Positions 1 to 5,621 are shown, counted from the first letter of the stretch. The stretch is 7,267 bases of DNA from an uncultured Collinsella sp. (GCA_900551305.1 URVK01000075.1:1-7267), one strand, 5' to 3'. The notes: generated by a model from the letters alone, not told the origin. A program made the numbers and translations.

Positions 1-1
1 C

Positions 2-622
2 GGCGCGATAACCTTCTACGAAAGAAAGGAGGCGCCCCCCCCTGCCGCTCCCACGGCGGGTCTGCACTTTACCCCCGAGCTCATGGCCGCTATCGAGGCC
101 AAGGGTGCGAAGTTTGCCGCCGTTGAGCTCGAGGTGGGCATCGATACCTTCCGCTTGGTGGAGGAGGACGACCCTACGCAGCACGTCATGCACACCGAGC
201 GCTACCACGTATCGCAGGAGGTTGTCGACGCCGTGCATAAGGCGAAGGCCGAGGGACACCGCGTGATCGCCGTCGGCACCACCGCCGTGCGTTCGCTCGA
301 AAGCGCCTTTGACGCGGACGCGCCGGTGTCCGATCCGGCCGTGACGGCGCGCTATTTTGAAGGCCGCGAGGACGGCGCCGACACGCTCGGCCGCGGTGAC
401 ATCGTGGTACGCGAGAACGCGACGACGCAGCTCTACCTCATGCCTGGCTCGACCTATCACGTGGTCGACGCGTTGATCACCAACTTCCACGTGCCGCGCT
501 CCACGCTCATGATGCTCGTGAGCGCACTTGCCACCCGCGACCAGATCATGGATGCCTACGCCGCCGCTATCGAAGAACGTTACCGCTTCTTCAGCTTTGG
601 CGATGCCATGCTCATTTGTTAG
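2..622 (+). CDS. queA: S-adenosylmethionine:tRNA ribosyltransferase-isomerase, 5'-truncated by window edge
   Basis: QueA transfers and isomerises the ribosyl part of S-adenosylmethionine onto 7-aminomethyl-7-deazaguanine at tRNA position 34, giving epoxyqueuosine, the penultimate step of queuosine synthesis in the cytosol. The frame is open from base 2 with no stop, so the gene begins outside the window; the ATG at 83 is internal because conserved family sequence precedes it. In the 206 visible residues I see PTAGLHFT (17-24), VGTTAVRSLE (91-100), LITNFHVPRS (158-167) and the C-terminal FFSFGDAMLI, all QueA hallmarks. Roughly the C-terminal 55-60% of a usual 340-390 residue protein is present. 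Two oddities: an eight-C run gives a proline-rich APPPAAPTAG where GSAAAPTAG is usual, and the stretch between VRSLE and VVDALITNF looks about 24 residues longer than I recall for E. coli. It converges on the minus-strand genes. Identity is secure; the first ~15 residues are less certain. Confidence 0.93.
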   Translation, partial: GAITFYERKEAPPPAAPTAGLHFTPELMAAIEAKGAKFAAVELEVGIDTFRLVEEDDPTQHVMHTERYHVSQEVVDAVHKAKAEGHRVIAVGTTAVRSLESAFDADAPVSDPAVTARYFEGREDGADTLGRGDIVVRENATTQLYLMPGSTYHVVDALITNFHVPRSTLMMLVSALATRDQIMDAYAAAIEERYRFFSFGDAMLIC

Positions 623-649
623 TTACGCGGTTCTACGAACCGCGTAACT
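621..649 (+). terminator. Perfect hairpin beginning inside the queA stop codon
   Basis: Twelve bases (621-632, AGTTACGCGGTT) are exactly reverse-complementary to 638-649. A further C-G pair (633/637) leaves a three-base loop. The left arm includes the last two bases of the TAG stop codon. No T-run follows on either strand, so this is not a canonical intrinsic terminator. It may protect the queA 3' end, pause polymerase, or act with the downstream structure. The inverted repeat is certain; its role is not. Confidence 0.6.
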
Positions 650-661
650 GCTCGACGCTGC

Positions 662-760
662 AAACGCCCCTAAGCGGCAATCTGACGTTCAATCGTCGGG
701 CATGACCAGAAGGTCAATGCCCTCCTCTTTCGCGTCACCTTGCTCGCCTAGGGGCGTTTT
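662..760 (+). other. Branched inverted-repeat structure, possible structured RNA or queA 3' UTR element
   Basis: An outer stem pairs 662-672 (AAACGCCCCTA) exactly with 749-759, and after one mismatch adds 674-677 with 744-747. Inside it lie a short hairpin (684-687 with 694-697) and a stronger one, in which 698-703 pairs with 717-722 and 704-707 with 712-715, with one bulged A and an AGAA loop. The right outer arm ends in four Ts on the + strand but only three on the minus strand, which weakly favours + strand transcription. I do not recognise it as a known RNA class. Covariation has not been tested; the folding is read by eye. Confidence 0.4.
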
Positions 761-802
761 CGCTGACTTATGCTCAACCTGCGGGGTACTTCATCCCTAA
801 AC

Positions 803-839
803 AAAAAGGCCGAAGCTCCATTGGGGCTTCGGCCTTTGC
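803..839. terminator. Bidirectional intrinsic terminator between converging queA and nucleoid-protein genes
   Basis: The arms at 805-816 (AAAGGCCGAAGC) and 826-837 are perfect complements, and further pairing closes a loop of about three bases. On the minus strand the stem is followed by a run of five Ts, making it the obvious terminator for the nucleoid-protein gene ending at 863. On the + strand the stem is followed by TTTGCTTTG, so it can also stop transcription from queA. Confidence 0.85.
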
Positions 840-862
840 TTTGCCTGCAGTTCAAGCGCAGT

Positions 863-1867
863 TTATCGATTCTCAATTGACCCGATGTTTTTGAGCTCGA
901 TGGAGATGAGGCCGTTGGGCTCGTTGACGAACTCGATGTACTCGGAATTCGAACCCATCTCGGCCGGGAAGCTGATTTCGATACCCGTGTCGGTACGGAT
1001 CTTGTGATTGCGCACGGCAGCGCGCTCGACCTGCTTGCGCTCCACGGGAACGCGCTCGGGAACCTTCTCCTCGGTCAGTGCCGCGCGCACGCTTTCCTTG
1101 ATGACCGGTTCGTCCTCAAAGACCTCATCGACGATATCCCAAGGCGGCAGCTCCTCGTCATCCTCAACCTTCTCGGCAACGGCAGCCTTAACCTTGGCGA
1201 GTGCCACGGCCGTGTTGGCACCGTGCTCCTCGGCGACTTCCTCGACCACACGCGTCACGGTGTCGATGACCTCCTTGCCCGACACGCCCGTGTCGCACTG
1301 CAGCAGGCCATCGGGGATAAGCATACGGTCCTCGCCGGCAATCTTGCGTTTCTTGTCCACGTAGCCGATCTCCATGGTGCTCGCGCGCACGATGGCATAG
1401 CTTGGCACCTTTTGCGAGGGGTTTGGCAGAATAGCGTAGTGGCGCGCGATGTCATTGCGCACCTCCCCCTCCTCGCGGCCCACTTCGTGCATAAAAGCCT
1501 GCTTGGAGCCCAGCAGCATCACGGCAAACCAGCGGGCATCCTCATCGTCGTCAAAATCGGCCACGAGCACGTCGGTGGACTCGGCTTTCTCGGCTTTGGT
1601 GAGCTCGGAGGAGATAAACTCCGCAATCTGCTGCGACAGGTCCACGAACTCGCGCTCGCCAAAGAAATAGCCCTTGAGCTCGCCGCCAAACGCAGAGTTC
1701 TCGGCAAACGTGGCACGTTTATTGTCGGCCGAGGTGCGTGCGCGGCGCAGATGCGTGGTCACGAAGTTGCGCACGGTACGGCTTTCGATATCCAACTCGC
1801 GCTGGCTCATAACGTTGACGGCAGAGTCAAAGTCCAGGATATGCAGAATCGCGTGATTGATTTTCAT
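863..1867 (-). CDS. Nucleoid-associated protein, NdpA/YejK (37 kDa) family
   Basis: The protein resembles the NdpA/YejK family (Pfam PF04245), DNA-associated proteins of the nucleoid whose exact role is poorly known. It is 334 residues, close to the usual length. The N-terminus MKINHAILHILDF is typical. An acidic region (DFDDDEDARWFAVMLLG, 104-120) and a mid-domain with HYAILPNPSQ (143-152) follow. Then comes a Glu/Lys-rich helical stretch (about 207-285) and a C-terminal ISFPAEM..YIEFVNEPNG segment. I chose the ATG at 1867 over the ATG three codons earlier at 1876. The 1867 start matches the family N-terminus and has a GGA Shine-Dalgarno core nine bases upstream, whereas the 1876 start has that GGA almost touching it. 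The gene stands alone between a repeat element upstream and a strong terminator downstream. No signal peptide or membrane segment is seen. Family assignment is from recognition without a search. Confidence 0.86.
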   Translation of the reverse strand: MKINHAILHILDFDSAVNVMSQRELDIESRTVRNFVTTHLRRARTSADNKRATFAENSAFGGELKGYFFGEREFVDLSQQIAEFISSELTKAEKAESTDVLVADFDDDEDARWFAVMLLGSKQAFMHEVGREEGEVRNDIARHYAILPNPSQKVPSYAIVRASTMEIGYVDKKRKIAGEDRMLIPDGLLQCDTGVSGKEVIDTVTRVVEEVAEEHGANTAVALAKVKAAVAEKVEDDEELPPWDIVDEVFEDEPVIKESVRAALTEEKVPERVPVERKQVERAAVRNHKIRTDTGIEISFPAEMGSNSEYIEFVNEPNGLISIELKNIGSIENR

Positions 1868-1898
1868 ATACGGCATTCCGTTCTAGATCGATTTCGGC

Positions 1899-1911
1899 AC
1901 GAACCAGTATA
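1899..1911 (-). promoter_or_regulatory. Candidate promoter -10 box for the nucleoid-protein gene
   Basis: On the minus strand TATACT occupies 1911-1906, one mismatch from the TATAAT consensus. Transcription would begin near 1899, leaving a leader of about 30 bases before the ATG at 1867. No good -35 hexamer is found 16-18 bases upstream, so this is only a candidate. Confidence 0.35.
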
Positions 1912-1941
1912 GCGGTCGAGCCCGCCCCAGACGCATCGAAG

Positions 1942-1975
1942 ATTGGTGCATCGGGGACAGGTGCTTTGCACCAAT
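1942..1975. repeat. REP-like palindromic repeat, copy 1
   Basis: Arms ATTGGTGCA (1942-1950) and TGCACCAAT (1967-1975) are perfect complements around a 16-base loop containing CGGGGACAGGT. The element begins three bases past the stop codon of the hydrolase-like gene. A second copy in the same orientation lies at 3156-3186. The GGGG(A/T)CAGGT core resembles REP-type sequences scattered by IS200/IS605-like Y1 transposases in many genomes. That link is inference, as no transposase is present here. Confidence 0.65.
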
Positions 1976-1977
1976 GG

Positions 1978-3138
1978 CTAGCGCAGGAGCTCGGACTGCC
2001 AAGCCTCGAGCTGTTCTGCCAAACTCTTGCCGGCAGCGGGCATGTCGATCTGGGGTCGTTTGGGCAGCAGTGCGCATTTAAGGATTGCCACGATGGTCTG
2101 CGAGACAAAGCGTCGCGTATCCTTGTCAAAGCCCTGTGCAGCCTGGAGCATCACGGGCAGGCTCTCACGCAGATTCCCAGCGATATCCGCAAACCGCTCA
2201 GCACCCGTAGCCTCAAACACGGAGAACAACGCATCCACAAAACGCTCGCGCTCGCTAGGCGACACCGCAAGCAGCATCTCGCGAATGGAACCATCAACGT
2301 ATCGAGCACCGGCGGACAGGCGCTCGCAGTACACGAAGTCGCGACCATCAACCACCCAGCTAAAGGGATTGTGCTGCAGCAGGCTGAACTCGGTGCTCTC
2401 GACGATGGCATAGTCCTCCTGTGTCTCGAACATCATGCCAAAGATCGACGACCGAGGTAGCGTCTTGTCGATTCGACCGGAAAGATCGGCAAAGGCGTCG
2501 CCGTTCAGAAACTCCTCGACGAAGCCCGGACCATCATGGGAATACGCCCGCTCGATTCGCTCACGGGCGACATCGGAGCACATCGCCGCACCGTACACCG
2601 CAAGGTTTCCACCCTTGGAATGACCTCCGCACAAAAGCGGCCCGTCAATCGCATCCGCCGCCTCGTCCACATAACGCGCCGCGGATTCCTGGGCCGGCAC
2701 AGGACACCGGAACGCCATGTTAAAGTCCTCTTTCCAGCCCACGATCGTGCTGTCGGTCCCCCGAAAGGAAAGATAACTAAACCCCGCCGGAAACCGGAAC
2801 GCCATAGCTGCAAACTGCTCTGTCGTCACCACATCGCTCACGGCACGATAGCCGCAAACGTGCACGCCACGGTAGCGAGGGCTTGCTGCCACGGCCTCCA
2901 ACAAGGCGCGGCTCCCCTCTGGGTTCCACAAATCGCCAATCATGTCCTGGTAGCACTCGGCACGCAGCAACTCACGCACTTCCAGCCCCTGCCAACCGGC
3001 CAGTTCCGCCATATCACCCGGCAAACGCAAATAGGACAACCACGCAAAGACCAGGCTATCCACCGCGCAGAACGGCCGCTCCTCAAACGGATCAAACGCC
3101 GTCTGGGCATAGGTCAAAAAATTAGGCGAATCCGACAT
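1978..3138 (-). CDS. Mbeg1/DUF2974-type alpha/beta-hydrolase-like protein
   Basis: A 386-residue protein with the marks of the Mbeg1-like family (DUF2974, PF11187), lipase-like alpha/beta-hydrolases whose substrates are unknown. The nucleophile elbow GGHSKGG (171-177) puts Ser174 as the likely catalytic serine. FRGTDSTIVGWKEDF (125-139) is a strand-turn block typical of the family. SHDGPGF (200-206) and QHNPFSW (255-261) are further conserved-looking blocks that could hold acid or base residues. I cannot assign the Asp and His of the triad with certainty. No signal peptide is evident, so a cytosolic location is likely. The ATG at 3138 has a strong GGGAGG Shine-Dalgarno, though only about three bases away. 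The gene is bracketed by two repeat copies and follows the ldh terminator; its leader is almost wholly repeat, so its promoter is unclear. It may depend on read-through from ldh. Confidence 0.84.
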   Translation of the reverse strand: MSDSPNFLTYAQTAFDPFEERPFCAVDSLVFAWLSYLRLPGDMAELAGWQGLEVRELLRAECYQDMIGDLWNPEGSRALLEAVAASPRYRGVHVCGYRAVSDVVTTEQFAAMAFRFPAGFSYLSFRGTDSTIVGWKEDFNMAFRCPVPAQESAARYVDEAADAIDGPLLCGGHSKGGNLAVYGAAMCSDVARERIERAYSHDGPGFVEEFLNGDAFADLSGRIDKTLPRSSIFGMMFETQEDYAIVESTEFSLLQHNPFSWVVDGRDFVYCERLSAGARYVDGSIREMLLAVSPSERERFVDALFSVFEATGAERFADIAGNLRESLPVMLQAAQGFDKDTRRFVSQTIVAILKCALLPKRPQIDMPAAGKSLAEQLEAWQSELLR

Positions 3139-3155
3139 GGCCCTCCCATCAACTA

Positions 3156-3186
3156 TGGTGCATTGGGGTCAGGTTACTTTGCACCA
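3156..3186. repeat. REP-like palindromic repeat, copy 2
   Basis: Arms TGGTGCA (3156-3162) and TGCACCA (3180-3186) enclose a 17-base loop with TGGGGTCAGGT. It matches copy 1 across nearly its full length: GGTGCAT, GGGG, CAGGT and CTTTGCACCA are shared, with a few substitutions and one single-base indel. It directly abuts the ldh terminator, so the T-run of that terminator runs into the repeat arm. Confidence 0.65.
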
Positions 3187-3222
3187 AAAAGGCGCCCGGG
3201 CCGTGTGGACCCGGACGCCTTT
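3186..3222 (-). terminator. Intrinsic terminator of ldh
   Basis: Arms 3188-3194 (AAAGGCG) and 3216-3222 pair exactly. After one mismatch, 3196-3200 pairs with 3210-3214. Read on the minus strand, this GC-rich stem 31 bases past the ldh stop codon is followed by five Ts. The strand and T-run make it a convincing terminator for ldh. Confidence 0.85.
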
Positions 3223-3253
3223 CATTGTAGCCTGTTGCCCAAAAGAGCTTGAT

Positions 3254-4204
3254 TTAGCAGGAGAAGTCGACGCTGTCGATGATGTCCTTGAGGGCCTTGG
3301 CGGAGGCGGTGAGCTCATGCTGCTCGTCATCGTCCAGCGGGACGGGGACGCGGCAGACAACGCCGTCGCGGCCAACGACAGTCGGCATAGAAATGGCAAG
3401 ATCGGACAGGCCATACTCGCCCACCATGAGCGAGGAGACGGGCAGAACGGTCTGCTCATCGCGCATGACGGCAGTGCAGATGCGCTTGACGGCCATGGCG
3501 ACGCCGTAGTAGGTGGCGTGCTTCTTCTCGATGATGGTGTAGGCAGAGTTCTTGACGTCCTCGGCGATACGCTTCTCGGCGGCCTCATGCTCCAGATGGC
3601 CGTGAAGCTCGCAGAAGGTGTTCAGCGGCACGCCGGCAACCTGGGCGCTGGACCAAGCGACGAACTCGGAGTCGCCGTGCTCACCCATGACATAGGCCTG
3701 AACGTCGCGCGGGTCAACCTCGACGTGGGCACCAAGCATCTGCTGCAGACGGCCGGTGTCGAGCACGGTACCGGAACCGATGACGTGGCCCTCGGGCAGG
3801 CCGGACATCTTGATGGCGGCGTAGGTCAGAACATCGACCGGGTTGGAGACGATGAGCAGAATGCCGTCGAAGCCGGACTTCTTAATCTCGGGGATAATGG
3901 ACTTAAAGATGTTGACGTTCTTGTTGACCAGGTCCAGGCGGGTCTCACCGGGCTTCTGGGCAGCGCCAGCGGTAACGACGATCATGGCGGCGTCGGCGAC
4001 ATCGGAATAATCGCCGGCGTAGATCTTCATCGGCTCGGCAAACGTCATGCCGTGCGCGATATCCAGGGCCTCACCCTCGGCGCGGTTCTTGTCCACGTCG
4101 ATGAGGACCATCTCAGAGAACAGACCGCTCTGCATCAGCGCGAACGCCGAAGACGAACCGACGAAACCGCAGCCGACAATAGCGACCTTCTTCTCGTTAA
4201 CCAT
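3254..4204 (-). CDS. ldh: L-lactate dehydrogenase, NAD-dependent
   Basis: Interconverts pyruvate plus NADH with L-lactate plus NAD+, regenerating NAD+ in fermentation in the cytosol. The 316-residue protein has normal family length. The Rossmann loop VGCGFVG (10-16) and Asp36/Asp38 in LIDVDKN indicate NAD binding. The active-site loop QKPGETRLDL carries Gln83 (Bacillus numbering Gln102), which selects lactate over malate, and Arg89 (Arg109). Asn121 lies in SNPVD. Asp149 and Arg152 lie in LDTGR, and the catalytic His176 in GEHGDS. The start at 4204 is chosen because MVNEKKVAIVG is the natural N-terminus and GGGAG sits six bases upstream; the frame stays open to 4282, but that part is a non-homologous extension over a leader hairpin. 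Unusually, the positions of both fructose-1,6-bisphosphate ligands (Arg173, His188) are Gln154 and Gln169, so allosteric activation is doubtful. A strong terminator follows. Confidence 0.97.
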   Translation of the reverse strand: MVNEKKVAIVGCGFVGSSSAFALMQSGLFSEMVLIDVDKNRAEGEALDIAHGMTFAEPMKIYAGDYSDVADAAMIVVTAGAAQKPGETRLDLVNKNVNIFKSIIPEIKKSGFDGILLIVSNPVDVLTYAAIKMSGLPEGHVIGSGTVLDTGRLQQMLGAHVEVDPRDVQAYVMGEHGDSEFVAWSSAQVAGVPLNTFCELHGHLEHEAAEKRIAEDVKNSAYTIIEKKHATYYGVAMAVKRICTAVMRDEQTVLPVSSLMVGEYGLSDLAISMPTVVGRDGVVCRVPVPLDDDEQHELTASAKALKDIIDSVDFSC

Positions 4205-4227
4205 TAGAAACTCCCATCTCACTCCAC

Positions 4228-4261
4228 AAACAAGCCGCCCGGGAACGACCCGAGCGGCTTG
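4228..4261 (-). terminator. Terminator-like hairpin in the ldh leader
   Basis: Arms 4231-4238 (CAAGCCGC) and 4254-4261 are exact complements. After one mismatch, 4240-4243 pairs with 4249-4252 around a five-base loop. On the minus strand TTTGT follows, a weak T-run. It lies about 145 bases beyond the aminotransferase stop codon and ends 26 bases before the ldh ATG. It may terminate aminotransferase transcripts or attenuate ldh. Confidence 0.55.
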
Positions 4262-4286
4262 CCGTAATCCCAATACATCCAATCGG

Positions 4287-4299
4287 GACTTTGATTATG
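4287..4299 (-). promoter_or_regulatory. Weak candidate -10 box upstream of ldh
   Basis: The 144 bases between the aminotransferase stop codon and the leader hairpin (4262-4405) are clearly more AT-rich than the flanking genes, as expected of a promoter region. CATAAT on the minus strand (4299-4294) is the best -10 match I see, but no good -35 hexamer lies at the right distance. If used, the transcript would include the whole hairpin at 4231-4261. Confidence 0.25.
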
Positions 4300-4405
4300 C
4301 TCCTATTCGCAGCCAAAAATCGACCGTTTACCGAAATTGTTTGCAGGATTCGTAAAATAACTGCACGAAATCGGTTTCGAGCTATTGACGAGGCAAAATA
4401 GCTTT

Positions 4406-5569
4406 CTAATACAGGCCCGCCTCGCGAATGGCCTCGACAGCCAAAGCGATCTGATCGGGCGGCAGGACCAGCGCCATGCGCACGTGCCCCTCGCCCGAAG
4501 GACCAAAGCTCGCGCCCGGCGTCACGACGACTCCGGCCTTCTCCATGAGCTCCTCGCAAAACGCCATCGAATCGGTGCGACCACCGGGAAGCTTGGCCCA
4601 CACAAACATGGAGCCATGCGCGTTGGGTCGCTCCCAGCCCAGGCCCTCAAGACCGTCGCACAGGGCATCGCGACGCTCCTGGTACTTCAGACGCTGCGCC
4701 TCGACCTCATCGCGCGGGCCATTAAGGCAAGCGATGGCGGCCTTCTGGATCGGGAAGAACATGCCAAAGTCGATCTGGCCGCGCAGCTTGGCAAAGGCAG
4801 AGACCACATCCTCGCGACCGACCAAAAAGCCAATACGGGCACCAGTGACGTTAAACGACTTGGAGAGCGAGAAGAATTCAACGCCCACCTCGAGCGCGCC
4901 GGGATACTGCAAGAAGCTGCCACCCGGCTCACCGTCGAACACGATGTCAGAGTATGCGTTGTCATGGACAATGAGCAGGTCGTGCTCGCGGGCGAAGGCG
5001 ATGATCTCCTCGTAGACCTCGGGCGTGCCCACCGAACCAACCGGGTTGGCAGGCAGCGACACGATCATGTACTTGGCGCGGTCGGCGACCTCGGGATCGA
5101 TGCCTGCCACATAGGGCAAGTAATTGTGCTCGGCAACCAGTGGATAGTACTCGAGCTTGGCGTCGGCAATCTTGGCACCCGCCTCAAAGACCGGATAGCA
5201 CGGATCGGGCACCAGGATGGTATCACCCGGATCGAGCAGAGCCAGGCCCAAATGACCCACGCCCTCCTGCGTGCCGTTACACGACTGCACCATGGACGGC
5301 GTGATGCCGGAGACACCAAAGCGACGCTCGTAGTAATCGCACACGGCTTGCTTAAGCTCGGGCAGGTCGCGCAGGGCGTACTTCCACATCTCGGGATCTT
5401 GGGCCGCCTGCGTGAGCGCCTCGACCACGTGGTCGTACGGCTTAAAGTCGGGCGTGCCCACGCTCATGTTGTAAATGGTCTTGCCCTGAGCCTTCAGCGC
5501 GAGCAGTTTGTTGTTGAGCGAGGCGAAGACCTCCGCGCCAAAGCGGTCGAGACGCTGCGATGCCTGCAT
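4406..5569 (-). CDS. Class I/II PLP-dependent aminotransferase, possibly LL-diaminopimelate aminotransferase-like
   Basis: A 387-residue fold-type I aminotransferase, which would move an amino group between an amino acid and a 2-oxo acid using pyridoxal phosphate. Landmarks, with pig AspAT numbering from memory: Asn175 in PANPVG (Asn194), Asp203 and Tyr206 in HDNAYSD (Asp222, Tyr225), the PLP lysine Lys237 in SLSKSFNVTGARIGF (Lys258), Arg245 (Arg266) and the carboxylate-binding Arg364 in HVRMAL (Arg386). The order and spacing resemble DapL-type LL-diaminopimelate aminotransferases and related AspAT-like enzymes. The N-terminal SVGTPDF and PANPVG segments differ from the usual GIGDPD and PNNPTG, so I leave the substrate open and give no symbol. 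The start at 5569 is supported by AAAGGTGG ending four bases upstream. The open frame back to 5659 crosses the nadE terminator and is not coding. ldh follows after about 200 bases. Confidence 0.9.
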   Translation of the reverse strand: MQASQRLDRFGAEVFASLNNKLLALKAQGKTIYNMSVGTPDFKPYDHVVEALTQAAQDPEMWKYALRDLPELKQAVCDYYERRFGVSGITPSMVQSCNGTQEGVGHLGLALLDPGDTILVPDPCYPVFEAGAKIADAKLEYYPLVAEHNYLPYVAGIDPEVADRAKYMIVSLPANPVGSVGTPEVYEEIIAFAREHDLLIVHDNAYSDIVFDGEPGGSFLQYPGALEVGVEFFSLSKSFNVTGARIGFLVGREDVVSAFAKLRGQIDFGMFFPIQKAAIACLNGPRDEVEAQRLKYQERRDALCDGLEGLGWERPNAHGSMFVWAKLPGGRTDSMAFCEELMEKAGVVVTPGASFGPSGEGHVRMALVLPPDQIALAVEAIREAGLY

Positions 5570-5587
5570 GGTGCCACCTTTCGATAT

Positions 5588-5619
5588 AAAAAACGCGGCG
5601 CTCCGACAAGAGCGCCGCG
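5588..5619 (-). terminator. Strong intrinsic terminator after nadE, in the aminotransferase leader
   Basis: Arms 5594-5603 (CGCGGCGCTC) and 5610-5619 are perfect complements with a six-base loop. On the minus strand the stem runs straight into six Ts (5593-5588). It lies about 70 bases past the nadE stop codon, which makes it the nadE terminator. It also ends only 18 bases before the aminotransferase ATG, just ahead of its Shine-Dalgarno, so it may attenuate that gene too. Confidence 0.88.
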
Positions 5620-5621
5620 CG

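Noticed and set aside
1004..1912. 302-codon open frame on the + strand opposite the nucleoid-protein gene
   Set aside because: It is an antisense shadow. The minus-strand product matches a known family with a sensible start and terminator.
1942..3187. CRISPR repeats
   Set aside because: Only two palindromic copies exist, 1.2 kb apart with a gene between them; there is no array.
2536..3252. + strand open frame opposite the hydrolase gene that runs through the repeat and the ldh terminator
   Set aside because: It crosses non-coding elements and has an Arg/His/Pro-rich composition typical of shadows. The minus-strand GGHSKGG hydrolase is the real gene.
3254..4204. Malate dehydrogenase instead of lactate dehydrogenase
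   Set aside because: The specificity position in the active-site loop is Gln (QKPGETR), as in lactate dehydrogenases, not Arg as in malate dehydrogenases.
3137..4207. 356-codon open frame on the + strand opposite ldh
   Set aside because: It mirrors ldh exactly, is rich in Gly/Val/Asp/His low-complexity sequence and has no family features. It is a codon-bias artefact.
4205..4282. 26-residue N-terminal extension of LDH
   Set aside because: It translates the leader hairpin and lacks homology. The ATG at 4204 has a good ribosome-binding site and the normal N-terminus.
4342..4379. Small inverted repeats (TGCAG/CTGCA and CGAAA/TTTCG) in the ldh upstream region
   Set aside because: Five-base arms in AT-rich sequence are expected by chance and suggest no clear structure.
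4262..4405. Rex (redox repressor) operator upstream of ldh
   Set aside because: I looked for the TTGTGAA/TTCACAA-type inverted repeat expected for Rex-regulated ldh genes and found no acceptable match.
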